From positions 1-39,834 of the forward strand of contig JAQBNO010000172.1 in the NCBI GenBank assembly GCA_028288485.1: a stretch of 39,834 nucleotides of DNA, in the 5' to 3' direction. Positions 1 through 7,444 of the stretch are shown in pieces. The first letter of the stretch is position 1, and every line of letters starts with the position of its first letter. Under the pieces are notes generated by a model, which was given only the letters and a program-made list of their open reading frames with translations, did not search any database and was not told where the DNA came from. The position numbers were made by a program, and so were the translations under genes. This DNA is from Segetibacter sp. (GTDB taxonomy: Bacteria > Bacteroidota > Bacteroidia > Chitinophagales > Chitinophagaceae).

Positions 1-576
1 GCGGTAAAACTGCAGGAAGCAATCCAAAAAAGACTCGAACAAAAGCACGTCACTATTCGTCCCATCAATGTAAAGGACTTTAAGAACGAGGTGTCTAAGG
101 TAAGAGAGATCTATAATTCGGCGTGGGACAAGAATTTAGGATTTGTTCCGATGACCGAAAAAGAATTTAACTACCTGGCAAAGGATCTTAAGATGATATT
201 GGACCCTGATTTTTGCCTCGTTGCCGAACATGAGGGAAAAATGGTCGGTTTTGCCCTGGCAGTACCCGATATAAACCAGGTACAGATAAAAATAAAAAAA
301 GGAAGACTACTGCCAACTGGCATTTTCAAACTGCTATTTGGCCGTAAGAAAATAAACTATGTTCGCATTATTACTTTAGGTGTAATAGAGGCTTACCGAA
401 AAATGGGAATTGAAGCCTGCTTTTATGCCAGGATTATTAAAACCGGTGCAGAAAAAGGGATTAATGCGGGTGAAGCATCATGGATACTTGAAACCAACGA
501 AATGATGAACAAAGGGCTTCAGAACATTAATGGTAAAGTTTATAAGACTTACCGCATTTATGAAAAAGCAATATGA
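1..576 (+). CDS. GNAT-fold N-acyltransferase, C-terminal part (candidate bacterial ceramide synthase); 5' end outside window
   Basis: The reading frame is open from base 1, so this is the last 191 residues of a longer protein. The GTG at 91 is internal, because coding similarity starts before it. The visible part is a GNAT-like domain. It carries the block IYNSAW followed by PDINQ and then LGVIEAYRKMGIEA, an acyl-CoA-binding-loop-like segment. The same blocks occur in the complete 388-residue protein at 16754-17920 (IYNLAW, PDLNQ, FGIVPKFQGLGIDA), so the two are paralogues. The stop overlaps the start of the SDR gene (ATGA), implying translational coupling. In Caulobacter a GNAT-type acyltransferase (bCerS) and an SDR (CerR) make ceramide. 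The pairing here, upstream of inositol-lipid genes, suggests N-acylation of a sphingoid base. That role is inference; the GNAT fold and paralogy are seen. Confidence 0.72.
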   Translation, partial: AVKLQEAIQKRLEQKHVTIRPINVKDFKNEVSKVREIYNSAWDKNLGFVPMTEKEFNYLAKDLKMILDPDFCLVAEHEGKMVGFALAVPDINQVQIKIKKGRLLPTGIFKLLFGRKKINYVRIITLGVIEAYRKMGIEACFYARIIKTGAEKGINAGEASWILETNEMMNKGLQNINGKVYKTYRIYEKAI

Positions 577-1562
577 AGCAAAAGGTCCTGATTACGGGAG
601 CCAGCGGTTTTGTCGGCTTTCATTTAATTGAAGCAGCACTGGCAAAAGGTTTAGATGTATATGCAGCGGTACGAAAAAGCAGCGATGTAAAACATTTGAT
701 TTCGCACAATGTTAAGTATGTATATCCTGATTTTACCAGTGTTGAAAGCCTGGAAAAAGAGCTGAAAGAAAAGCAATATGATTTTATTATCCACGCCGCC
801 GGAACTACTAAAGCAAAAAACCAGGACGAATACAATAAGGTAAACGCCGGCTATTCTGTTAATCTTGCAAAGGCAGCAGCAAATCATGGATCAGGGCTTC
901 AAAAAATGGTATTTCTCAGCAGCCTTGCCTCTATTGGCCCATCAAAACAATCTAACGAATTAATCAAAGAAAATAAAACGCCCGAGCCTGTTACAGCTTA
1001 TGGAGTAAGCAAATTATTGGCTGAAGAAAAATTAAAAGAGCTGAATCTTCCTTTAATCGTTTTTCGGCCCACAGCAGTATACGGCGCAAGAGAAAAAGAC
1101 ATCTTTATCATACTAAAGACTTTCAGCCAGGGATTTGAACCTTACATTGGAAGAAATGAACAAGAATTAAGCTTTGTTTATGTAAAAGACCTCGCAGCTC
1201 TAACGATTAATAGTTTATTTACTGGTGATACCGCCAATGGTACTTATAATATTACTGATGGTAATTGCTACAGCCGGTACGATATGGCAAACATTACGAA
1301 GAATGTTTTAAGTAAAAAAACATTAAAAGTTCATCTGCCACTGCCGGTAGTAAAGGCTATCGCAGTAGTGCTGGAAAAAGGATATGGAATATTTGATAAA
1401 ATTCCGGCTCTAAATCTTGAAAAGCTAAATGAGCTGAACGCGGTTAACTGGTGCTGTGACATTGAAAAAGCAAGAAAGGAATTGGGCTTCAACCCTGCTT
1501 ATAACCTCCAGCAAGGATTAAAAGAGGCGCTGGAATGGTATAAACTGAATAAATGGATTTAA
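573..1562 (+). CDS. Extended short-chain dehydrogenase/NAD-dependent epimerase family (candidate ceramide reductase CerR)
   Basis: A 329-residue extended SDR. The NAD(P)-binding glycine motif TGASGFVG lies at residues 8-15, the HAAGTT strand at about 74-79, a serine cluster FLSSLAS at 114-120, and the catalytic pair Y143-x3-K147 (YGVSK). FRPTAVYG follows, typical of the epimerase/dehydratase (atypical SDR) group. The start overlaps the upstream stop by ATGA and the stop overlaps the start of the next gene, so it sits inside a tightly coupled operon. Known relatives of this type reduce the 3-oxo group of 3-ketosphinganine or 3-oxo-ceramide in Caulobacter and Bacteroides. Next to a GNAT acyltransferase and inositol-lipid genes, that substrate is the best inference. 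A nucleotide-sugar epimerase is the main alternative. Family certain, substrate moderate. Confidence 0.8.
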   Translation: MKQKVLITGASGFVGFHLIEAALAKGLDVYAAVRKSSDVKHLISHNVKYVYPDFTSVESLEKELKEKQYDFIIHAAGTTKAKNQDEYNKVNAGYSVNLAKAAANHGSGLQKMVFLSSLASIGPSKQSNELIKENKTPEPVTAYGVSKLLAEEKLKELNLPLIVFRPTAVYGAREKDIFIILKTFSQGFEPYIGRNEQELSFVYVKDLAALTINSLFTGDTANGTYNITDGNCYSRYDMANITKNVLSKKTLKVHLPLPVVKAIAVVLEKGYGIFDKIPALNLEKLNELNAVNWCCDIEKARKELGFNPAYNLQQGLKEALEWYKLNKWI

Positions 1563-2017
1563 TGATAAAGCTGCATAAGCTTATAGCGACTGTTTTCGGA
1601 ATTGGCTACATGGGAAAAGGTGGAGGAACTATAGCTGCAGTTGTATGTTGTTTATTATGGATTTTAATTCCTCCCGGTGATAATATTTATTATTGGCAAG
1701 CATCAATAACCATTTTGGTTTGCTGTTTGGGTACGTGGTCAGGAAATGAAGTGGATGCCATTTGGGGCAAAGACAGCAGTAAAGTAGTTATTGATGAGGT
1801 AGCCGGAATGATGATCACCCTGATCTTTTTGCCGGCGACCCTAAAATATGTGCTGACCGGGTTAATCCTGTTCCGGTTTTTTGATATAGCTAAGCCGCTG
1901 TTTATTAGAAAAATGGAAATGTTGCCGAAAGGATGGGGAGTTATGGCCGACGATATTCTTGCTGGTATTTATGCCCACGTGTTGCTGAAAATAATAGTAG
2001 ATTATCATATTTTTTAA
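1553..2017 (+). CDS. pgpA: Phosphatidylglycerophosphatase A family membrane phosphatase (candidate phosphatidylinositol-phosphate phosphatase)
   Basis: A 154-residue PgpA-family protein of normal length. It has the family landmarks: N-terminal GIGYMGKGGGT, the acidic KDSSKVVIDEVAGM block around residues 75-88, LFRFFDIAKP around 105-114, and MADDILAGIYAHV near the C-terminus. Three or four hydrophobic segments place it in the inner membrane. Two starts are possible: ATG 1553, which overlaps the SDR gene by 10 bp, or ATG 1562, which forms a TAATG junction with its stop like the one seen at 7444. PgpA enzymes dephosphorylate phosphatidylglycerophosphate. In Bacteroidota inositol-lipid clusters, a PgpA-like enzyme is thought to dephosphorylate phosphatidylinositol phosphate. 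The candidate synthase of that lipid is encoded at 5550, which favours the second role, but housekeeping PgpA activity is not excluded. Confidence 0.85.
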   Translation: MDLMIKLHKLIATVFGIGYMGKGGGTIAAVVCCLLWILIPPGDNIYYWQASITILVCCLGTWSGNEVDAIWGKDSSKVVIDEVAGMMITLIFLPATLKYVLTGLILFRFFDIAKPLFIRKMEMLPKGWGVMADDILAGIYAHVLLKIIVDYHIF

Positions 2018-2239
2018 AAGCAGGTTGAAAATTACCATTCAGAAGTTGATTGAGCCGCTGGAATTTATTTCGTATCTGGATCAACTAACGATAATTAGTT
2101 TTACCCCGGAATAAGAAGAAACCGTTAATTGCGTTATTACATTATAGCAATATGAAAGGCATTACAAACCATAATTAGTAAAGCAAGCTACTGTTACCGG
2201 CCCATTTGGGGACCAGCAACATTTCTTCTTGCAACTTTC

Positions 2240-2259
2240 GTTGTGTCACTCACTTCTAC
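2240..2259 (-). repeat. Dispersed intergenic repeat, copy A
   Basis: Plus-strand GTTGTGTCACTCACTTCTAC. The reverse complement is close to GTACAAGTGAGTGACACAAC at 31890-31909. Confidence 0.7.
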
Positions 2260-2447
2260 CCTATCTTTTCATGGCGGCCCTGCTTAGGTTCGAGTTCAAA
2301 CACCGGGGATAGTTAAGATTGGTTTTGGGTCGACGGAAATGTGATTTAAATAAGTGGTAAATGATGTGTTTAAGACAAAGGCAGAAGGTAGCCCGAAAGA
2401 GCTTTTATACAATTAACTCGTGTAACCGTTTCATATTATAACCAATA

Positions 2448-2467
2448 GTTAAACGGAGCGTCGCAAC
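2448..2467 (+). repeat. Dispersed intergenic repeat, variant module, copy B
   Basis: GTTAAACGGAGCGTCGCAAC is identical over 20 bases to 16689-16708. In both places a GCTGGCAA motif follows within about 40 bp. Confidence 0.8.
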
Positions 2468-2613
2468 GATGATGCCTGTCCGGACTGAAAGCTGGCAACA
2501 TAAAAGTTTCTATACAGTGAGATGGACCTGAAAATACCGGCGAAACCGTAACTGGTATTCAAAGTAAAAAATGAATTCAAAAGCTTCAACAGAAGGCACA
2601 ATGTAACAGTAAA

Positions 2614-2991
2614 ATGCTCACTTTTTTAAAGGCTAATATATCTTCTTCGATTGCTTCACTTATTGATTATCTCGTAACTATCTTTTTAGTAACTTTTTTT
2701 CAGGTAGATGTTGTTATTGCCAGCACTACCGGAACAATCTGTGGAGGAGTATTAAACTTTTTAATCGGTAGAAACTGGGTTTTTCAGTCAAAAAAAAGGA
2801 AGGTGCATCAGCAGGCAGTACGATATGGAATAGTGTGGGTGGGTAATTTATTCTTGAATACAGGTGGTATGTACCTCTTAACAAAAGTGCTTAAAGTACA
2901 TTTTATTCCTGCGAAAATATCCGTATCGTTACTTGTAGGTTTTGGCTACAACTATACATTGCAGAAAAGATATGTTTTTAAAAATAATTAA
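2614..2991 (+). CDS. GtrA family small membrane protein
   Basis: A 125-residue protein with four predicted membrane segments, the size and layout of the GtrA/DPMS family (PF04138). Landmarks are SSSIASLIDYLVTIFLV at the N-terminus, the GTICGGVLNFLIGRNWVF block (conserved N-F-x2-x-R-x-W-V-F) at about residues 46-63, and the C-terminal YNYTLQKRYVF. GtrA proteins are proposed to move or deliver polyprenyl-linked sugars across the inner membrane. No glycosyltransferase lies beside it; its partners are lipid headgroup enzymes, so a role in flipping a lipid intermediate is possible but unproven. It is the first gene after the 596-bp gap, and its stop is 3 bp before the DUF5686 start, implying co-transcription. 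Confidence 0.88.
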   Translation: MLTFLKANISSSIASLIDYLVTIFLVTFFQVDVVIASTTGTICGGVLNFLIGRNWVFQSKKRKVHQQAVRYGIVWVGNLFLNTGGMYLLTKVLKVHFIPAKISVSLLVGFGYNYTLQKRYVFKNN

Positions 2992-2994
2992 ATA

Positions 2995-5544
2995 ATGAAA
3001 TTGATAACTTGCAGATACACTTTTGTGTTGTTGCTGTTGTTATGTTCATCTATTACATCTTATTCCCAAACTATTGTGAAAGGTGTGATTATGGATGCAA
3101 CAACGAAACAGCCATTACAATCTGCCAGTGTTTATTTTAAAGGAGGCAAAGGTGTAACAAGCGCTGAAGACGGCAGTTATATTTTAATTACCAATAACGC
3201 CAGAATGTCGGTAGTTCAGTTTTCCCATGTGGGTTATAAAACGATTAGTAAAACGGTGGCGCCTAACAGGGAACACGTAGTTGATATAAGCCTGGAGCTG
3301 GCAGACGCAAAGGTTAACGTTGTAGTAAAAACGAATAAAAGAGGAAAATACTCCAATAAAAATAATCCTGCAGTAGAATTAATAAAGCAGGTAATTGAAA
3401 ATAAAAGCAAAAACCGGATTTCCTCCTACGACTACGTTTCGTACGAACAGTATGAAAAAATGGAGCTCCTACTGTCAAAAACCCCGGAAAAACTACTCAA
3501 TAACCCGCTTTTAAAGAATTTTAAATTCATTTTTGAAAACAACGATACCACAAAAATTCAAGGGCGGGCAATGCTGCCTGTTTACCTAGATGAGACCTTA
3601 TCTCGAAAGTATTACCGGAAGAACCCGGAGAAGAACAAAACTTATATTCTGGCTGATAAAAAAGTAAACTTTGGAGAATACCTGGATATTGAAGGAGTAA
3701 GTGCTTACTTAGATCGCTTATACGAAGATGTAGATGTTTACGAAAATAATATTTCATTGCTGCAAAACCAATTTTTGAGCCCTATTTCTGATATGGCTCC
3801 AACTTTTTACAGGTTCTATATTGCCGATACCATAGAGCTGGAAGGAACTAAACTGGTGCGTTTAAACTTTGCTCCCAAAAACTTGAATGACCTGCTTTTC
3901 AAAGGAACCCTTTTTGTTTCCCTCGACGGCCTGTTTTCGGTTCAAAGAGTTATTATGAGCATTAGCAAACACGCCAATCTAAATTTTGTTCGTGAACTTA
4001 AAGTGAACCAGGACTTTGAAAAAGGGCCCGATGGCCGCTATCACTTAATCATGAGTAATACAGTGGTGGAATTTGCACTGACACCGGGTGCAAAGAACGG
4101 TATTGTAGGAGAACGAACTGTATCGATGAAAACGTTTACAATTAATCAGCCTGGCCCTGATAGTGTCTACCAAGGTGAAGCAGTCGTACGTTTAAATGCA
4201 AAAACCAGCGAGTCTGACGAATTCTGGATAAAGAACAGGTCGCCGCAATTATCTGAAGCCGAGGCAAAAGTTTATTCTAATATCGACAGTCTGAAAACGA
4301 TGCGGTCGTTCAAATCTTTTATGAACATGGCTACCTTGTTACTGGCCGGATATAAAAGTTTCGACGCATATGAAGTAGGGCCCCTTAATGCTTTTTACAG
4401 TTTTAATCCCGTTGAGGGTTTGAGAATGAGACTTGGAGGAAGAACAACTCCTAAATTCAGTTCGCGAATTTACCTGGAAAATTATTTTGCGTACGGCTTT
4501 AAAGATGAAAAATGGAAATACTATGCTGCCGCGGCGTATTCATTTAACCGGTCGTCTATCTATGCTTATCCTCTTAATTACCTTAAAGTAAGTTACCAGT
4601 ACGACACTAAAATTCCGGGCCAGGAATTGCAGTTTGTTGTAGAGGACAACTTTTTACTTTCTTTTAAAAGGGGCAAAAACGACAAGTGGTTGTATAATAA
4701 TATTTTGAAAACAGAATATGTAAAAGAATTCGGGAAAGACTTTTCATACAGCCTGGGGTTCAAAAACTGGAAGCAAACGCCTGCAGGTGTCATCACCTAT
4801 GTTAAACCCGACGGTGCAGGTTTGAAAACTATTCCCTATGTTACAACAAGCGAACTTTCGGCAGAGATAACCTGGTCTCCTCATCGCCAGTTTTACCAGG
4901 GTAAAAGGTTTAGAGTTCCTATTCAAAACAAATACCCTGTTTTTAACCTGAGGTATTTAGCAGGTATGAAAGGGCTGGTAAATGGAGAGTATGACTACCA
5001 CAATCTGAACCTGCGGGTGCAAAAAAGGTTTTATTTATCGCAATTGGGTTTTTCAGACGTTGTTCTCGAAGGAACTTATATTTTTGGGGCAATTCCTTAT
5101 CCTTTAATGACAATACACAGGGCTAACCAAACATTTTCTTACCAGTTAAATTCTTACAACCTTATGAATTTTATGGAATTTGTAAGTGATCATTCGGCAG
5201 GCTTAAATATTGATCATAAGTTCAATGGATTTTTCTTTAATAAGATCCCTTTGTTTAAGCATTTAAAGCTGCGGGAAGTAGTTTCAGGAAAAATCCTGTA
5301 CGGAGGAGTAAGAAAGGAAAATAATCCTGAATTTAATTCCTCTACCTTTAAATTCCCGGTAGATATCGAAAATGGTTTACCCACTACCTACACTTTAAAC
5401 AAAACCCCTTATATTGAAGTTAGTGCGGGGATCATGAACATTTTTAAAATGGTAAGGGTAGATTTCGTAAAAAGGCTAACCTATCTCAATCATCCGGAAG
5501 TAACGGAATGGGGAATCAGGACAAGAGTAAAAATGGATTTTTAA
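2995..5544 (+). CDS. DUF5686 outer-membrane protein with carboxypeptidase-regulatory-like N-terminal domain
   Basis: An 849-residue exported protein. Residues 1-25 form a signal peptide ending TSYSQ. Residues about 28-105 are a carboxypeptidase-regulatory-like beta-sandwich (VKGVIMDATTKQPLQSASV, then FSHVGYKT). The remainder fits DUF5686: a periplasmic-looking segment followed by many amphipathic beta strands, ending in RVKMDF with the terminal phenylalanine typical of outer-membrane barrels. The start lies 3 bp after the GtrA stop. The family is common in Bacteroidota and its function is not established. Its position between inositol-lipid genes is consistent with handling lipid or envelope material at the outer membrane, but that is inference from context only. 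Confidence 0.85.
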   Translation: MKLITCRYTFVLLLLLCSSITSYSQTIVKGVIMDATTKQPLQSASVYFKGGKGVTSAEDGSYILITNNARMSVVQFSHVGYKTISKTVAPNREHVVDISLELADAKVNVVVKTNKRGKYSNKNNPAVELIKQVIENKSKNRISSYDYVSYEQYEKMELLLSKTPEKLLNNPLLKNFKFIFENNDTTKIQGRAMLPVYLDETLSRKYYRKNPEKNKTYILADKKVNFGEYLDIEGVSAYLDRLYEDVDVYENNISLLQNQFLSPISDMAPTFYRFYIADTIELEGTKLVRLNFAPKNLNDLLFKGTLFVSLDGLFSVQRVIMSISKHANLNFVRELKVNQDFEKGPDGRYHLIMSNTVVEFALTPGAKNGIVGERTVSMKTFTINQPGPDSVYQGEAVVRLNAKTSESDEFWIKNRSPQLSEAEAKVYSNIDSLKTMRSFKSFMNMATLLLAGYKSFDAYEVGPLNAFYSFNPVEGLRMRLGGRTTPKFSSRIYLENYFAYGFKDEKWKYYAAAAYSFNRSSIYAYPLNYLKVSYQYDTKIPGQELQFVVEDNFLLSFKRGKNDKWLYNNILKTEYVKEFGKDFSYSLGFKNWKQTPAGVITYVKPDGAGLKTIPYVTTSELSAEITWSPHRQFYQGKRFRVPIQNKYPVFNLRYLAGMKGLVNGEYDYHNLNLRVQKRFYLSQLGFSDVVLEGTYIFGAIPYPLMTIHRANQTFSYQLNSYNLMNFMEFVSDHSAGLNIDHKFNGFFFNKIPLFKHLKLREVVSGKILYGGVRKENNPEFNSSTFKFPVDIENGLPTTYTLNKTPYIEVSAGIMNIFKMVRVDFVKRLTYLNHPEVTEWGIRTRVKMDF

Positions 5545-5549
5545 AAATT

Positions 5550-6266
5550 ATGGCAAATCAATTATTAAGAGATAGACTACAGAAACGGATTTATAAAATT
5601 ATTGATCCTTTGGTAAAAGGATTGATAAAAATGGGACTTACACCCAACGCTGTTACTACTATAGGGTTATTGATGAATATTGGAGTTGCGGTTATATTTA
5701 TCATAGGGGCAGAAAGAGGACACAGGGGTGATTTGTCTTATATTGGCTGGGCAGGAGCCTTAGTGCTGTTTGCCGGCTTATTTGACATGCTCGACGGGCA
5801 AGTTGCACGGCTAGGAAATATGAGTTCTACTTTTGGTGCCCTGTTCGATTCAGTCTTAGACCGTTATAGTGAATCCGTGATGTTTTTAGGAATCTGTTAT
5901 TATCTTGTCGGCCACCATTATTTCATTAGTTCAATCTTTGCTTTTATAGCCTTAATTGGTTCTATGATGGTAAGTTACACCCGTGCACGAAGCGAAGGGC
6001 TGGGATTTCAAAATAAGGGCGGGCTGATGCAAAGACCGGAAAGAGTAGTTTTAGTAGGCGTTTCCGCGATAGCATGTGGCCTTACAGCAAATATTATTGG
6101 AGGTGATTATAAATTGTTTATCCCCGGAATTCGCTATCATGTTTTTGAAACCATGTCGATATTTACCATACCCATTACCGGCATGGCCATCTTAACCAAT
6201 ATTACAGCATTTAAAAGGTTATACGACGCAAAAAAAACACTGGATAAAAAGGATAAAAACCTGTAA
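5550..6266 (+). CDS. CDP-alcohol phosphatidyltransferase (candidate phosphatidylinositol-phosphate synthase)
   Basis: A 238-residue integral membrane enzyme. The complete CDP-alcohol phosphotransferase signature is present with exact spacing: D79-x2-D82-G83-x2-A86-R87-x8-G96-x3-D100-x3-D104. These acidic residues bind the divalent metals and CDP. A longer frame reaches back to 5508 inside the DUF5686 gene, but ATG 5550 lies 5 bp after that stop and gives MANQLLRDRLQKRIY, a typical amphipathic N-terminus, so it is preferred. The reaction joins a CDP-activated lipid to an alcohol or alcohol phosphate. In Bacteroidota inositol-lipid clusters this family makes phosphatidylinositol phosphate from CDP-diacylglycerol and inositol phosphate. 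The PgpA-like and AUR1-like neighbours support that. Phosphatidylglycerophosphate synthase is the alternative. Confidence 0.87.
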   Translation: MANQLLRDRLQKRIYKIIDPLVKGLIKMGLTPNAVTTIGLLMNIGVAVIFIIGAERGHRGDLSYIGWAGALVLFAGLFDMLDGQVARLGNMSSTFGALFDSVLDRYSESVMFLGICYYLVGHHYFISSIFAFIALIGSMMVSYTRARSEGLGFQNKGGLMQRPERVVLVGVSAIACGLTANIIGGDYKLFIPGIRYHVFETMSIFTIPITGMAILTNITAFKRLYDAKKTLDKKDKNL

Positions 6267-6803
6267 ATGGGAGGATTAAATTTGCAAAAAACATGGCTAC
6301 TGCTGCTGATCTCGTCGCTCAGCCATACTTTGTTTGCACAGGATAAATATCCGACACCCGCTGGTAATCCGAAGCAGCTGTTTTATTTACAGAGAAACTG
6401 GAACACAAATACCATCGTTTGTGAACTTAATGCAAAAGATGGTATTTTAGACGCTGAAGATCCCGTAAAAGTTTTCTGGATCAGGTACGATGAAAATGGC
6501 CAAAAAGAAGATCTTAGTTTTATCCAGAAGAAGTTTGCATATGGGATGAAAACTACTTTGCTGGAAAAAGACAAGTATGAAATGCGATTTGTTTCGTACA
6601 AAAACTTCCCCATGTATCTGATGAAAGGAAACAATAATAAGTTCAACGTTTATGCAACAATTAATAAAAAAATGGCTATACTACAACGTATCTTTATCAA
6701 GTTGAACGGAGGAACCGTGTGGGCGCCAAAAGTAGAATATTTTGAAGTAAAAGGAATCGATACAGCTACCGGAAAAGAAGTAGTTGAAAGATTGAAAATA
6801 TAG
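6267..6803 (+). CDS. DUF4833 domain secreted protein
   Basis: A 178-residue protein with an N-terminal signal peptide (a hydrophobic stretch ending TLFAQ, about residues 1-25). The mature part fits DUF4833: YPTPAGNPKQLFYLQRNWNTN, then DPVKVFWIRYDENGQKEDLS and IQKKFAYGMKT, ending in a beta-rich region. No catalytic motif is evident. Its ATG directly follows the stop of the phosphatidyltransferase gene with no spacer, so the two are likely translated together. From memory, DUF4833 proteins also occur in the inositol-lipid cluster of Bacteroides. The repeated association with lipid synthases suggests a periplasmic role in this pathway, such as binding or presenting an inositol-lipid intermediate. 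The biochemical function is unknown to me. Confidence 0.78.
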   Translation: MGGLNLQKTWLLLLISSLSHTLFAQDKYPTPAGNPKQLFYLQRNWNTNTIVCELNAKDGILDAEDPVKVFWIRYDENGQKEDLSFIQKKFAYGMKTTLLEKDKYEMRFVSYKNFPMYLMKGNNNKFNVYATINKKMAILQRIFIKLNGGTVWAPKVEYFEVKGIDTATGKEVVERLKI

Positions 6804-6823
6804 TATTTGTAAAAGTGTTTGTT

Positions 6824-7444
6824 ATGAAGAAGAATTATATTTCCAACTCGTCAGAGTCATCAAGAATGTTCAAAAACGACTTTTTAGAAAGTCTTTCTAA
6901 AATTCATTTTGCAGTACCCCTATTTATTTACGTGCCTGTTGTTATCTTTTATACATACCTGGCAATTGTAAATCATGTCAGTTTCCTTGCTTATATTGGC
7001 TATTTTGCCTTTGGAGTGTTGGTTTGGTCTGCCACCGAATATGTTTTGCACCGCTATATATTTCATTATGTTCCAACATCTAAATGGGGATTAAGAATTC
7101 ATTTCATTTTCCACGGGGTTCACCATGATTTTCCAAGGGACTCTAAAAGACTGGTAATGGTGCCTTCGGTGAGTATTCCATTGGCATTTGCGTTTTACTT
7201 TTTGTTTTCGTTATTCCTAAGCGATACCCATCTTTATTCATTTTTCTCTGGTTTTCTTGTTGGCTACCTGGCTTATGACATGACTCATTATGCCATTCAT
7301 CACGCCAATTTTAAAAGTCCCTTCTGGAAAAAAATTAAACAACATCACATGCTTCATCATTATGATGACCCTACAAAAGGTTATGGTGTAAGTTCGGTGT
7401 TGTGGGATAAAATTTTAGACTCAGATTTTCCAAAGAAAAAATAA
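6824..7444 (+). CDS. FA2H/Scs7-type fatty acid hydroxylase (sterol desaturase superfamily)
   Basis: A 206-residue di-iron membrane hydroxylase with three to four membrane segments. The histidine clusters are all present: H76RYIFH81, H93-x3-H97-x2-H100H101, H155-x3-H159H160 and H174H175-x2-H178H179. The surrounding sequence (EYVLHRYIFH, FHGVHHDFPRDSKRL, YDMTHYAIHH, HHMLHHYDDP) is that of the sphingolipid fatty-acid 2-hydroxylases FA2H and Scs7, without their cytochrome b5 domain. ATG 6824 is preferred over the in-frame GTG at 6815. The stop forms a TAATG overlap with the next gene, an AUR1-like synthase. The likely product is a 2-hydroxylated N-acyl chain on ceramide; substrate is inferred, family is clear. 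Confidence 0.88.
   Translation: MKKNYISNSSESSRMFKNDFLESLSKIHFAVPLFIYVPVVIFYTYLAIVNHVSFLAYIGYFAFGVLVWSATEYVLHRYIFHYVPTSKWGLRIHFIFHGVHHDFPRDSKRLVMVPSVSIPLAFAFYFLFSLFLSDTHLYSFFSGFLVGYLAYDMTHYAIHHANFKSPFWKKIKQHHMLHHYDDPTKGYGVSSVLWDKILDSDFPKKK

Larger units (their letters stand above)
2018..2613. other. 596-bp gene-free gap inside the lipid locus
   Basis: No reading frame here resembles a protein I recognise. The gap interrupts genes that otherwise overlap or nearly abut. It contains two copies of the dispersed intergenic repeats (2240-2259 and 2448-2467). A promoter for GtrA and the following genes may lie here, but I could not identify a convincing TAnnTTTG element close to 2614. Confidence 0.6.

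Noticed and set aside
1553-1561. A firm choice of the PgpA start at 1553
   Set aside because: ATG 1562 forms an equally plausible TAATG junction; the sequence does not decide between them.
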